Positions 52,384 to 61,606 are shown, counted from the stretch's first letter. The stretch is DNA of 64,000 bases from Bradyrhizobium commune (GCF_015624505.1 NZ_CP061379.1:3782001-3846000), one strand, 5' to 3'. A program made the numbers and translations. Notes: generated from the letters alone by a model not told the origin.

Positions 52384-52761
52384 ATGGCGGACGGACTCTC
52401 CGTTTTCCTGGTCGAAGACGAGGCGTTGATCCGGATGATGATTGCCGACATGGTGGAGGAGCTTGGCCATCATGTCGTCGCCGAAGCGGACAATGTGCGC
52501 GACGCGAGCGCCTTCGCGATGACCGCGCAGTACGACTTCGCCATCCTCGACATCAATTTGATGGGCGTCTACGTCGACCCTGTCGCCGATCTGATCGAGC
52601 GCCGCGGCAAGCCGTTTCTGTTTGCGACAGGCTACGGGCCGGAGTTGCTGCCGTCCTTGCTCCGCCGCCGACCGATCCTGCGCAAGCCGATTTCGTTGGA
52701 TCAGCTCAAGACCATGATCGACTCGCTGTTTCCGGAAGCGACGGCCAAGGTTCCGCAGTGA
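52384..52761 (+). CDS. Single-domain response regulator
   Basis: A 125-residue receiver domain from ATG 52384 (MADGLSVFLVEDEALIRMMI). Conserved residues: acidic pair ED (LVEDEAL), phospho-acceptor Asp in FAILDINLMG, Thr in FLFATGYGPE, and Lys in ILRKPIS. No output domain; such stand-alone CheY-like proteins act in phosphorelays, often in the general stress network of alphaproteobacteria. No kinase gene is close by. ATG is preceded by a weak SD; a frame to 52327 exists but lacks context. Confidence 0.9.
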   Translation: MADGLSVFLVEDEALIRMMIADMVEELGHHVVAEADNVRDASAFAMTAQYDFAILDINLMGVYVDPVADLIERRGKPFLFATGYGPELLPSLLRRRPILRKPISLDQLKTMIDSLFPEATAKVPQ

Positions 52762-52808
52762 TCGCTGATCGTCGTTAGGTCAGGCATTCTGCCATAGCGC
52801 AACGAAAA

Positions 52809-52836
52809 CGGCCGCCGAGAAGGCGGCCGGTTTAAT
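52809..52836 (+). terminator. Hairpin terminator after the response regulator
   Basis: CGGCCGCC (52809-52816) pairs with GGCGGCCG (52822-52829) around GAGAA, then GTTTAATT. The T tract is short, so it may be partly Rho-aided. Confidence 0.6.
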
Positions 52837-52888
52837 TCCCAGGGGTTAGTTCCCAAGCGTAGGCCCTAATTCCCACGTGAGGATCGTC

Positions 52889-53050
52889 TCACATCAGGCC
52901 GGCGCTGAGGTCGATGCCGTGCGCCATCAGGCTGAACGAGGCGACGAGCCCGATGCAGCAGAACACGATGATGGCCTTCAAAGAATAGTCGCTCGACTGC
53001 GTTTCGACGGAGGCCGGAATCGCGGTGATTGAAATCATGCTCATGTTCAT
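52889..53050 (-). CDS. Small membrane protein
   Basis: A 53-residue protein (MNMSMISITAIPASVETQSS) with one central hydrophobic helix (LKAIIVFCCIGLVASFSLMA). Translation could begin at 53050 or, better, at the ATG at 53042-53044, since AAGGGGGGA lies 6-7 bp upstream of the latter, a very strong SD. The gene is preceded by no partner. I do not recognise a family, but the strong SD and amphipathic layout support a real protein. Confidence 0.6.
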   Translation of the reverse strand: MNMSMISITAIPASVETQSSDYSLKAIIVFCCIGLVASFSLMAHGIDLSAGLM

Positions 53051-53185
53051 TCCCCCCTTGTTGGTCCTGAATTGCATCAGGTGAGGGAACTCTTAGAGCA
53101 AAAAGTTTGACACAGGCTTGCGAGAGATCCTTAACGGAATGGCAACGATCGCGTGCTCGCGCGCGCATCCGGAGTAAGGAAAGCC

Positions 53186-53389
53186 TCAGTTACGGCCGGC
53201 CTTCAGCACCGTGGCGATGGTATGAGCCGTCATCGCAGCCCGATCGGATGCGCGCTGCGCTGCGAGCCGGTCCCTGGCTTTCTCCTCGATCAGCAGCTCG
53301 ATCAGCGCCTGCCGCTTGGTATCGTCATCCGCCTCGACCAGGAGCCGGTGATAGCGGTGATAGTCGAACCCAACATCCTGCTTACGCAT
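53186..53389 (-). CDS. Small conserved hypothetical protein
   Basis: A 67-residue basic/acidic mixed protein from ATG 53389 (MRKQDVGFDYHRYHRLLVEA). It is predicted helical (DTKRQALIELLIEEKARDRL) and ends in a hydrophobic-polar tail. A longer frame from a GTG at 53404 adds only five residues. Its look matches small cytosolic proteins commonly found in Bradyrhizobium; no function known. The preceding 53390-53535 region shows nothing else. Confidence 0.55.
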   Translation of the reverse strand: MRKQDVGFDYHRYHRLLVEADDDTKRQALIELLIEEKARDRLAAQRASDRAAMTAHTIATVLKAGRN

Positions 53390-53535
53390 GTCACGCCCCC
53401 GCACCTACGCCACACACGCGCGGATTGTTTCCCAAGGGAAACAAACCGACAAGCACGATCTCGCATGGAACCGCACGCGCGACGCAATCAGCTGTGAATT
53501 AGTTAACCCAAAGCGCAAGACGGCGCCGTCGCGCG

Positions 53536-54510
53536 TCAGTCCGGGTTGTGGTCGGCGAACATCTTCAGGCCGACGAAGCTCGCATCGGGCTTCATCACGA
53601 GCCGGGTCGGGATGTTGCGGAGGTAATCCTGGAAACGCCCCTTGGCCTCAAATCGCGCCCGGAACGCGGAGGCTTTGAGGAACTCCGGAAAGCGCGGCGC
53701 GATCCCGCCGGCGATATAGACGCCGCCGCGAGCGCCGAAGGTCACCGCGAGGTTGCCGGCGACCGAGCCGAGGATGGCGCAGAACATCTCGAGTGTCGCG
53801 CGGCTGAGCGCGCAACTGCCGTCCAGAGCGGCCGTGGTGATGGCTGCGGCATCGCGTTGCGGCACCTGGGCGCCATCGATCTCGGCCAGCGCCTCGTAGA
53901 GGCTTTGCAGGCCGGAACCCGACAGCGCGCCGCGCTCGATCGAGACATGGCCGAGACGTCGGCGCAGGCACGCGATGACGCGCTCCTCGCGCTCGTTCTC
54001 CGCCGGGAGCGTCGCGTGGCCAGCCTCGGTGACAACGGCGAGCCGGGCGCCATGGCGCTCGACCAGGCAGGAAACGCCAAAGCCCGTTCCCGGTCCAATC
54101 ACCAGCAGAGGCTCGCCTGCGATGCCGTCCTGCCCGCCGAGCGGGATCAGATCGGCCGGTTGCAAAGCGGGCAGGGACCAGGCCACCACCTCGAAATCAT
54201 TCAGCACATGGACGCTGTCGAAGCCGAGCGCCGGCTGGAGTTCATTGCCGTCGATGACCCACGGGCTGTTGGTCATGACACAGCGGTTGTTGGTGACGGG
54301 ACCCGCGACGGCCAGCACGCCCCTCACGGGTTGTTCGCCACCGGCCCGGCGCAGCACGTCGGAAATGGCTTCGCGGACCGTCGGGTGGTCGGCGACCTTG
54401 ACATAGTCGATCGGTCCGATCTGGTCGCCCTGCGTCAGCGCAAAGCGCGCATTGGTGCCGCCGATGTCGGCAAGAAGAATTGTCTGTCCAGTTGTTCCGA
54501 TACTCATCAT
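53536..54510 (-). CDS. glk: Glucokinase
   Basis: A 324-residue ROK-unrelated bacterial glucokinase from ATG 54510 (MMSIGTTGQTILLADIGGTN). ATP-phosphate motif LLADIGGTNARFAL, glucose-site NNRCVMTNSPWVIDG, GPGTGFGVSCL and LAVTFGARGGVYIAGGIAPRF follow the family. It phosphorylates glucose to glucose-6-phosphate at the entry of the Entner-Doudoroff route. The in-frame extension to 54567 overlaps untranslated sequence. Monocistronic, divergent from pncA. Confidence 0.95.
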   Translation of the reverse strand: MMSIGTTGQTILLADIGGTNARFALTQGDQIGPIDYVKVADHPTVREAISDVLRRAGGEQPVRGVLAVAGPVTNNRCVMTNSPWVIDGNELQPALGFDSVHVLNDFEVVAWSLPALQPADLIPLGGQDGIAGEPLLVIGPGTGFGVSCLVERHGARLAVVTEAGHATLPAENEREERVIACLRRRLGHVSIERGALSGSGLQSLYEALAEIDGAQVPQRDAAAITTAALDGSCALSRATLEMFCAILGSVAGNLAVTFGARGGVYIAGGIAPRFPEFLKASAFRARFEAKGRFQDYLRNIPTRLVMKPDASFVGLKMFADHNPD

Positions 54511-54734
54511 CAAACGGTGGCCCGCGGCGATGCCAGCTGCGGGAACCCCTTCCTCCGCTCCATCCAATCCCGAAATATGAGATTCTGCCCTCGGGTGCAG
54601 CTAGTCAACACGAAGGACGCCAAAGCGTTGCATGTCGGTGCACGCGGCCGGTGGTTGCGTAGCCAGGCGGGAAGATCGACACTGGCGAAAGCGTCCGGCG
54701 TCTGTCGCGCCGGGCGGATGGAATGGGGACCGAC

Positions 54735-55361
54735 ATGCAGATTTCCGACCGCGACGTGCTGCTGGTGATCGACGTGCAGAACGATTTCTGCACCGGCGGG
54801 GCGCTCGCCGTTCCCAACGGCGAGAAGGTCGTCCCCGCCATCAACCGCATCGCCCAAAAATTCGCCAATGTGGTGCTGACCCAGGACTGGCATCCGGGCG
54901 ACCATGTCTCCTTCGCGCCGAACCATGCGGGCAGGCAGCCGTTCCAGACCATCGAGCTCGATTACGGCACCCAGGTGCTTTGGCCCACGCATTGCGTGCA
55001 GGGCACGGCGGGCGCCGAATTCCATCGCGATCTCGACGTCGCAAGTGCGAGCCTCGTCGTGCGCAAGGGCTTTCGCCGCGACATCGATTCCTATTCGGCG
55101 CTGTTCGAGAATGACCACAGGACCCCGACGGGCCTGCTCGGATATCTGCGCGAGCGCGAGCTGAAGACGGTCTTCCTCGCCGGCCTCGCGCTCGACTTCT
55201 GCGTTCGCTTCTCTGCGGAGGATGCCCGCAAGGCCGGCTTCGAGGTTGCCGTCATCGCGGACGCCTGCCGCGGCATCGACCTCGACGGCTCGGTGGCGGC
55301 GACCCATCGCAGTTTTGGCGAGCTCGGCATCTCCGTCGTGAGTCTTGAGGCGTTCCTCTAG
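54735..55361 (+). CDS. pncA: Nicotinamidase/pyrazinamidase
   Basis: A 208-residue isochorismatase-fold amidase from ATG 54735 (MQISDRDVLLVIDVQNDFCT), preceded by GGGGA; ATG 54723 is an alternative. Catalytic Asp in VIDVQNDF, metal ligands in TQDWHPGDHVSF, Lys in VVRKGFRRD and nucleophile Cys in GLALDFCVRFSAEDA are all visible. It converts nicotinamide to nicotinate for NAD salvage. It lies 17 bp before a PhaC-like hydrolase and 1.3 kb before nadE, so NAD metabolism genes are gathered here, although pncB is not seen. Confidence 0.95.
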   Translation: MQISDRDVLLVIDVQNDFCTGGALAVPNGEKVVPAINRIAQKFANVVLTQDWHPGDHVSFAPNHAGRQPFQTIELDYGTQVLWPTHCVQGTAGAEFHRDLDVASASLVVRKGFRRDIDSYSALFENDHRTPTGLLGYLRERELKTVFLAGLALDFCVRFSAEDARKAGFEVAVIADACRGIDLDGSVAATHRSFGELGISVVSLEAFL

Positions 55362-55377
55362 GGATGGTCGACTGATC

Positions 55378-56493
55378 ATGGCGGAGCAGGCAGGCAAGCC
55401 ACAAAGCGGATCGGGGCATCGTCCGGATGACCCGCTGCTATGGCCGTTCGCCGCCGCGCGGCTCGCCGTGGACGCCTGGTTCTGGTGGCTGGAGCGGGCG
55501 CCTGCGGAGCCGGACGACAGCGACCTGCCGTGGACGACCCCCAACTTTGTTGCGCTCGAGCTTGCAACCATGCGCCTGCGTGATTGCACGCGGACAGGCG
55601 CCGGCCAGCCGGCGCTGGTCTGCGCGCCCTATGCGCTGCATAGGGCCTTGATCGCTGATTTCGCGCCGGGCCATAGCGTGGTGCAGTCGCTGCAAAAAGG
55701 CGGCGTCGACCGGGTCTATCTCACCGATTGGCGCTCGGCCGCGCCTGGCATGCGCTATCTCTCGATCGACAGCTATCTCGGCGATCTCAACGTTGCGATC
55801 GATGAGATCGGCGCGCCGGTCGATCTGGTTGGTCTTTGCCAGGGCGGCTGGCTGTCGTTGCTTTATGCGGCGCGCTTTCCCGCCAAGGTACGGCGTCTCG
55901 TGCTGGTCGGTGCGCCAGTTGACCTCTCGATCGAGTCCGGGCTGTCGCAGCTTGCCCGCAATGCCCCCGAGATCGTCTATGATCAGCTCGTCGCACGCGG
56001 CGGCGGCAATGTCAGCGGCGGGGAGATGCTGCGGGTCTGGTCCAAGGCGCCAAGCCGCGATGACATCGCAGCGGCCTTGCAAAGGGACCTCTCGGACGAC
56101 GAGGGCGCGGCGCTGCTCGCGCGCTTCGACCGCTGGAATAGTGAGACGCTCAACCTGCCTGGCGCCTACTACCTTCAGATCGTCAACTGGATTTTCCGGG
56201 AGAACCGGATCGCGCGCGGCCATTTCACGGCGCTCGGCCGCGAGATTGACCTGAAGGACGTCCAGGTGCCGATTTTCCTGCTGGCCGGGCTCGACGACGA
56301 CGTCGTGCCGGCGGCGCAGGCGCTTGCCACCGCCAGCCTGCTCGGCACACCGCCTGCCTCCATCGCGGCCGCTTCCGAGCCCAGCGATCATCTCGGCCTG
56401 TTCATGGGCGCGCGGACCCACGCGCATGCCTGGCCCCGGATCGCCGCGTGGCTCCGCAGCGACTTGGCCGGCCTGCTGGCGCGCAGCGCCTGA
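55378..56493 (+). CDS. PhaC-like alpha/beta hydrolase (lipase box with Cys)
   Basis: A 371-residue alpha/beta-hydrolase fold protein from ATG 55378 (MAEQAGKPQSGSGHRPDDPL). The nucleophile elbow is GLCQGGW, with Cys in place of Ser as in polyhydroxyalkanoate synthases (GxCxG). Asp in FLLAGLDDDVVPA and His in EPSDHLGLFMG complete a triad. The N-terminus LWPFAAARLAVDAWFWWLER is typical of the PHA-synthase-like family. It is smaller than true PhaC (about 570-600) and so is more likely a PHB-related hydrolase or transferase than a polymerase. Position between pncA and nadE is unusual. Confidence 0.82.
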   Translation: MAEQAGKPQSGSGHRPDDPLLWPFAAARLAVDAWFWWLERAPAEPDDSDLPWTTPNFVALELATMRLRDCTRTGAGQPALVCAPYALHRALIADFAPGHSVVQSLQKGGVDRVYLTDWRSAAPGMRYLSIDSYLGDLNVAIDEIGAPVDLVGLCQGGWLSLLYAARFPAKVRRLVLVGAPVDLSIESGLSQLARNAPEIVYDQLVARGGGNVSGGEMLRVWSKAPSRDDIAAALQRDLSDDEGAALLARFDRWNSETLNLPGAYYLQIVNWIFRENRIARGHFTALGREIDLKDVQVPIFLLAGLDDDVVPAAQALATASLLGTPPASIAAASEPSDHLGLFMGARTHAHAWPRIAAWLRSDLAGLLARSA

Positions 56494-56623
56494 TGCGGGC
56501 GCAAATCCGTTATGCATGATGGCGGATGGCCTGCACGCGGCCATGTCGATGGGCTACATATAGCCCGTGCTGACGGCCGCCCAACGGAGGCCGGCTGCGA
56601 CAAGATCAAAGGTCCTTTGCGCG

Positions 56624-58657
56624 ATGAGCTTTCACTCGATCTACGCCCACGGATTTGCGCGCGTGGCGGCCTGCGTCACCACCTCCCATGTGGCCGACCC
56701 CTCGGCCAATGCGAAGGCGGTCCTGGCGGCGGCCAAGGACTGCCACGACCAATCGGCGGCGGTCGCCGTGTTTCCCGAGCTGTGCCTGTCCGGCTATGCG
56801 ATCGAGGACCTCGTCAAGCAGGACCCGCTGCTCGATGCGGTCGAGCGCGGCCTCGCCACCATCGTCGAGGCCTCCGCGGGGCTGATGACCGTGCTGATCG
56901 TCGGCGCGCCACTGCGGTTTGGGGCGCGCATCTACAATTGCGCCGTCGTCGTTCATCGCGGCAGCATTTTGGGCGTCGTGCCCAAGACCTACCTGCCGAC
57001 CTATCGCGAATTCTACGAGGGGCGCCATTTCGCCTCTGGCGCCGGCATCGTCGGCGAGGCCATCGCCATCGGCAAGCTCAACGCCCCCTTCGGCGTTGAT
57101 CTCCTGTTCGCAGCCGAGGATGTCCCGGGCCTCACCATTGGCGTCGAGATCTGCGAGGACATGTGGATTCCGGTGACGCCGGCCTCCGAGCTCGCGCTCG
57201 CGGGCGCCAGCGTGCTGATCAATCTGTCCGGCAGCCCGATCACGATCGGCCGGGCGCGCGCCCGCGCGCTGTTGTGTCAGTCGACCTCGGCGCGCTGCCT
57301 TGCGGCTTATGTCTATTCGGCGGCAGGGGCAGGGGAATCCACCACTGATCTGGCCTGGGACGGCCAGACCTCGATCTACGAGAACGGCGTTTTGCTGGCC
57401 GAAGGCGAGCGGTTCCGGCAGGACGGCCAGATCACGCTGGCCGACGTCGATCTCGACCTGCTCAGGCAGGAGCGCGCCTTGATGGGCACGTTCGACGACA
57501 ACCGTCGGCAGCGCGAAGGCGTCTTCCGCAAGATCGGCTTCGCCTTGCAGGCGCCGTCCGTCGACATCGGCTTCCTGCGCAAGGTCGAGCGTTTTCCGTT
57601 CGTGCCGAGCGACGAAAGCCTGCTCGAGCAGGATTGCTACGAGGCCTACAACATCCAGGTCGCGGGCCTCGTGCAGCGCATGCGCGCGACCGGCACCAAG
57701 CGCGTGGTGATTGGCGTCTCCGGAGGTCTCGATTCCACCCACGCCTTGATCGTTGCGGCCAAGGCGGTCGATCTCCTGGGTCTGCCGCGCGAAAACATCC
57801 TGGCCTACACCATGCCGGGCTTTGCCACCGGCAGCGAAAGCAAGACCAATGCGCTGGCGCTGATGCAGGCGTTGCAGACGAAATGGCAGGAGCTCGACAT
57901 CCGCACCACGGCCACGCAGATGCTCAGGGATATCGGCCACCCCTTCGGCAAGGGCGAGAAGGTCTACGACGTCACCTTCGAGAATGTGCAGGCGGGCCTG
58001 CGCACGGATTATCTGTTCCGCCTTGCCAATCATCACGGTGGCATCGTCATCGGCACCGGTGATCTTTCCGAGCTCGCGCTCGGCTGGTGCACCTATGGCG
58101 TCGGCGACCAGATGGCGCATTACAACGTCAATGCCGGTGTGCCGAAGACGCTGATCCAGCATCTGATCCGCTGGGTGATCGCCTCACAACAGTTCAGCGG
58201 CGATGTGAACGGCACGCTGGCCTCGATCCTGTCGGCCGAGATCTCGCCGGAGCTGGTTCCGGTCAAGCCGGGCGAGAAGCCGCAGAGCACGGAAGCCTCC
58301 GTCGGGCCGTATGAGCTGCAGGATTTCAACCTGTTCTACACGCTGCGCTTCGGCATGCGGCCGTCGAAGATCGCCTTCATGGCGTGGCAAGCGTGGAAGG
58401 ATGTCGCCAAGGGCGAATGGCCGCCGGCGTTTCCGGCCGATAAGCGCAGGGCCTATGATCTTCCCGAAATCCGCCGCTGGCTGGACGTGTTCCTGCGCCG
58501 CTTCTTTGCCTTCAGCCAGTTCAAGCGCTCGGCGATGCCGAACGGACCGAAGGTCTCGGCCGGCGGCTCGCTGTCGCCGCGCGGCGACTGGCGGGCGCCG
58601 TCGGATTCAAGTGCTGCGGCCTGGCTCGAGGACCTCGAGCGGAACGTGCCGAAGTGA
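56624..58657 (+). CDS. nadE: Glutamine-dependent NAD synthetase
   Basis: A 677-residue two-domain enzyme from ATG 56624 (MSFHSIYAHGFARVAACVTT). The N-terminal CN-hydrolase glutaminase has Glu in VFPELCLSGYAIEDL, Lys in PKTYLPTYREFYEGR and Cys in GVEICEDMWIP. The synthetase part has the PP-loop VSGGLDSTHAL, and NLFYTLRFGMRPSKIAFM toward the C-terminus. It makes NAD from nicotinate adenine dinucleotide using Gln-derived ammonia. The frame open to 56567 adds a non-family extension. It closes the pncA-containing group. Confidence 0.96.
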   Translation: MSFHSIYAHGFARVAACVTTSHVADPSANAKAVLAAAKDCHDQSAAVAVFPELCLSGYAIEDLVKQDPLLDAVERGLATIVEASAGLMTVLIVGAPLRFGARIYNCAVVVHRGSILGVVPKTYLPTYREFYEGRHFASGAGIVGEAIAIGKLNAPFGVDLLFAAEDVPGLTIGVEICEDMWIPVTPASELALAGASVLINLSGSPITIGRARARALLCQSTSARCLAAYVYSAAGAGESTTDLAWDGQTSIYENGVLLAEGERFRQDGQITLADVDLDLLRQERALMGTFDDNRRQREGVFRKIGFALQAPSVDIGFLRKVERFPFVPSDESLLEQDCYEAYNIQVAGLVQRMRATGTKRVVIGVSGGLDSTHALIVAAKAVDLLGLPRENILAYTMPGFATGSESKTNALALMQALQTKWQELDIRTTATQMLRDIGHPFGKGEKVYDVTFENVQAGLRTDYLFRLANHHGGIVIGTGDLSELALGWCTYGVGDQMAHYNVNAGVPKTLIQHLIRWVIASQQFSGDVNGTLASILSAEISPELVPVKPGEKPQSTEASVGPYELQDFNLFYTLRFGMRPSKIAFMAWQAWKDVAKGEWPPAFPADKRRAYDLPEIRRWLDVFLRRFFAFSQFKRSAMPNGPKVSAGGSLSPRGDWRAPSDSSAAAWLEDLERNVPK

Positions 58658-59120
58658 TCGAGCGGGCGGCTTACTGCCGCCTGAAACGAGATCGCGCCGC
58701 GCGGCCCACATGGCCGGCGGCGCGACATCGCGTTCAATCTCAAAAGCACGAGGTCCGGAGTGCCTAGGAGTCCGGACCTCGTAACCTTGCCCCAGCCTTT
58801 GATCCCCCCGCCCCAGAGGTCCCCCAACCCCGTGGTGCGCGATCAGAAGGTGATGCCCTTGGAAGGCCGCCGATCGATATGCGCGATGTACGTGAGATCG
58901 GAATAGGATTCCATTCCGGATCACTACGGACTCCCTGGGCTTGATCCCGCGCGCCGTTGCATGCGTCTGCACAAGTTGCGCGCGCCGCTGCCCGATATCG
59001 ATGCAAGCGCGCGCCGGAATGTCCACATCTCCCCGGCGCTGCGGAACCTGCATTTCACCGGCCTGTCATTGAACTGGTCTAGCGCTGCCCTTGTCATCGC
59101 TGATGGTCAAGGAGCAAGCC
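58658..59120. other. Intergenic region with a strong inverted repeat
   Basis: 463 bp with no convincing gene. ACGAGGTCCGGA (58748-58759) pairs perfectly with TCCGGACCTCGT (58771-58782) around an 11-nt loop; no T tract follows on either strand, so it is more like a structural repeat or processing signal than a terminator. It lies 90 bp beyond nadE. Confidence 0.6.
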
Positions 59121-59936
59121 ATGTCGAAGCCGGTGTTGGGCGCCGCACTTTCCATCAAATCGATCCCCGCCCACCGCGACTGGCTTCTCGACCGACAACG
59201 CGATCTCGAAGTTCAGGATTTCTTCCGCGCCGATCTGCTCGACGGCGATTGGCGCAGTGCCGCCGGCGAGATCAAGCAGATGCTCTCGGGCCACACCGGC
59301 CGTCTCGGCATCCATGGTCCGTTCTGGGGCTTCAAGATCGACAGCCATGATCCGATGATCCGCCAGGCGGTGACAAAACGCCTGCTTCAGGGCCTGGATG
59401 CGGCTGAATTCCTCGGCGCGACGCAGATGGTGATCCATTCGCCGTTCACGACCTGGGACCACAACAATCTCGATCTCTATCCGGACAACCGCGGCAATCT
59501 CGTCGAGCGCGTCAAGGCAACGCTTGCCGAGGCGATCGCGCGCGCCGAAACCATCGGCTGCGAGATCGTCATCGAGAACATCGAGGACAAGGATCCGCGC
59601 GATCGCGTGCGTCTGGCCAAGGCGCTCGAAAGCAGCAAGGTCCGTGTCTCCCTGGACACCGGGCATGCCAACTACGCGCATGGCTCGACCGGCGCGCCGC
59701 CGGTCGATTATTACGTCGAGGCCGCCGGTGACATGTTGACGCATGTGCATCTCCAGGACACCGACGGCTTTGCCGACCGGCACTGGGCGCCGGGCGAGGG
59801 CAACATCGCCTGGGTCGCGGTGTTCCGCGCGTTGGGACGGCTGACCTCGAACCCGCGGCTGATCCTCGAATTGCGCAACCATGACGATGTCCGCAAGGGC
59901 GCCGCGCATCTCGCCGCGCTCGGTCTCGCCGAATAA
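59121..59936 (+). CDS. TIM-barrel sugar isomerase/epimerase-like protein (AP endonuclease 2 fold)
   Basis: A 271-residue protein from ATG 59121 (MSKPVLGAALSIKSIPAHRD) with the xylose-isomerase-like TIM barrel fold. Metal-type residues are in MVIHSPF, GCEIVIENIED (Glu), VSLDTGHANYAHG (Asp, His), HVHLQDTDGF (His, Asp) and RLILELRN (Glu). Substrate unknown. It is 29 bp upstream of the dipeptide-type ABC operon and probably co-transcribed, so it may handle the imported compound. An in-frame extension to 59091 exists. Confidence 0.88.
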   Translation: MSKPVLGAALSIKSIPAHRDWLLDRQRDLEVQDFFRADLLDGDWRSAAGEIKQMLSGHTGRLGIHGPFWGFKIDSHDPMIRQAVTKRLLQGLDAAEFLGATQMVIHSPFTTWDHNNLDLYPDNRGNLVERVKATLAEAIARAETIGCEIVIENIEDKDPRDRVRLAKALESSKVRVSLDTGHANYAHGSTGAPPVDYYVEAAGDMLTHVHLQDTDGFADRHWAPGEGNIAWVAVFRALGRLTSNPRLILELRNHDDVRKGAAHLAALGLAE

Positions 59937-59965
59937 AACGATCACAGAGGGCAGGGGTCATCATC

Positions 59966-61603
59966 ATGAGCAAGCTCACCCGTCGCTCCATCCTGAAGTC
60001 CGGCGGCGCGGCCGCAGGCACGCTGCTGTTGCCGCGCTTTGCGATTGCGCAAGCCGACAGCCGTCCGTCGGTGACGATCGCCGTGCAGAAGGTGACCAAC
60101 TCCAACGTGCTCGACGTGCTGCGCGAGCAGTCCAATGTCGGCGAGCGCGTGTTCTTCTCCTCGATCTGGGAAGGCCTGATCTCCAAGAACTGGCGCGGCA
60201 ATCTCGAAGCCGTGCCGGGGCTTGCCACCGAATGGCGCCGTATCGACGACCAGACCGTCGAGGTGAAGCTGCGCCAGGGCGTGAAATTCCACAACGGCGA
60301 CGAGCTCACGGCGGAGGACGTCCTCTTCACCTTCAGCCGCGAGCGCATGTTCGGCGAGACCGAGGCCAAGAGCCGCACGACCATTCAGGCTTTTGAGAAG
60401 ATCCCGACGCCGCGCCCCGGCAAGGAGCTGCCGCCTGATGTGCCGGCGGTCGCGCGCCGCATCTGGCCCGACCTCGTGCGCGTCGATGCCGTCGACAAGT
60501 ACACGGTGCGCTTCTACAACGCGACGCCCGACGTCACCATCGAGGGCCGCCTGTCGCGCTATGGATCCGACATCGCCAGCCGCCGTGCCTGGGCCGAATC
60601 CGCGAGCTATCTCGACTGGGCGCGCAAGCCGATCACGACGGGCCCCTACAAGGTCGTCGAGCTCAGGCCCGACGTGTCGCTGACGCTGGAAGCCCACGAC
60701 GAATATTGGGGCGGCCGTCCGCCGCTCAAGCGCATCCGCTTCCTTGAAGTGCCCGAAGTCGCAAGCCGCATCAACGGCCTGCTGTCGGGCGAATACCAAT
60801 TCGCTTGCGACATCCCGCCGGACCAGATCGCCGGCATCGAGAAGAACACAGCGTTCGAAGTGCAGGGCGGCACCATCCTCAATCACCGCCTGACCGTGTT
60901 CGACAAGAACCACGCCCAGCTGGCGAACCCGCTGGTGCGTCGCGCCTTCACCCACGCGATCGACCGCCAGGCGATCGTCGACAGCCTGTGGGCCGGCCGC
61001 ACCCGCGTGCCGAAGGGCCTGCAATGGGAGTTCTACGGCGACATGTTCAACGCCGACTGGAGCGTGCCGGCCTATGATCCCAGGCTCGCACAGGATCTGT
61101 TGAAGCAGGCCAATTACAAGGGCGATCCGATCCCGTACCGCCTGCTCAACAACTACTACACCAACCAGGTCGCGACCGCGCAGGTGCTGGTCGAGATGTG
61201 GAAGTCGGTCGGCCTCAACGTCGAGATCGAGACCAAGGAGAACTGGTCGCAGATCATGGAGCGCGCACCGACCCGCGCCGTGCGCGATTGGTCGAATTCG
61301 GCGGCCTTCAACGATCCCGTGTCCTCGTTGGTCGCCCAGCACGGGCCGAACGGCCAGCAGCAGCAGATCGGCGAATGGACCAACGTGGAGCTGAACAAGC
61401 TCTCCGAATTCCTGGAAACCTCGACCGACCGCGCCGCCCGCAAGAAGGCATTCCACCGCATGCTGGAGATCGCCGAGCGCGAGGATCCCGCCTACACGGT
61501 GCTGCACCAGAACGCCACGTTCACGGCCAAGCCGAAGTCGATCAAGTGGAAGGCCGCTCCGGCGTTCGCGATGGATTTCCGCGCCGGCAATTTCGAGGCC
61601 TGA
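59966..61603 (+). CDS. ABC transporter substrate-binding protein, family 5 (Tat-type signal)
   Basis: A 545-residue binding protein for peptides or similar solutes. The signal peptide MSKLTRRSILKSGGAAAGTL has a twin-arginine motif, implying Tat export. Family-5 features: AEDVLFTFSRERMFGE, GPYKVVELRPDVSLTLEAHD, EYWGGRPPLKRIRFLEVPEV, and LVEMWKSVGLNVEIET. It heads the operon with two ATPases and a permease. The insert PTPRPGKELPPDVPAVARRI near residue 145 is longer than in DppA. Co-location with a sugar-isomerase-like gene leaves open a glycoside or non-peptide ligand. Confidence 0.93.
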   Translation: MSKLTRRSILKSGGAAAGTLLLPRFAIAQADSRPSVTIAVQKVTNSNVLDVLREQSNVGERVFFSSIWEGLISKNWRGNLEAVPGLATEWRRIDDQTVEVKLRQGVKFHNGDELTAEDVLFTFSRERMFGETEAKSRTTIQAFEKIPTPRPGKELPPDVPAVARRIWPDLVRVDAVDKYTVRFYNATPDVTIEGRLSRYGSDIASRRAWAESASYLDWARKPITTGPYKVVELRPDVSLTLEAHDEYWGGRPPLKRIRFLEVPEVASRINGLLSGEYQFACDIPPDQIAGIEKNTAFEVQGGTILNHRLTVFDKNHAQLANPLVRRAFTHAIDRQAIVDSLWAGRTRVPKGLQWEFYGDMFNADWSVPAYDPRLAQDLLKQANYKGDPIPYRLLNNYYTNQVATAQVLVEMWKSVGLNVEIETKENWSQIMERAPTRAVRDWSNSAAFNDPVSSLVAQHGPNGQQQQIGEWTNVELNKLSEFLETSTDRAARKKAFHRMLEIAEREDPAYTVLHQNATFTAKPKSIKWKAAPAFAMDFRAGNFEA

Positions 61604-61606
61604 TCG

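Noticed and set aside
56606..58162. 518-residue minus-strand open frame inside nadE
   Set aside because: Mirror frame of the NadE coding sequence; no start signal and no domain.
58607..59053. 148-residue minus-strand frame in the region after nadE
   Set aside because: Reads antisense into the nadE 3' end, has no SD or known motif, and the protein looks like random high-GC translation.
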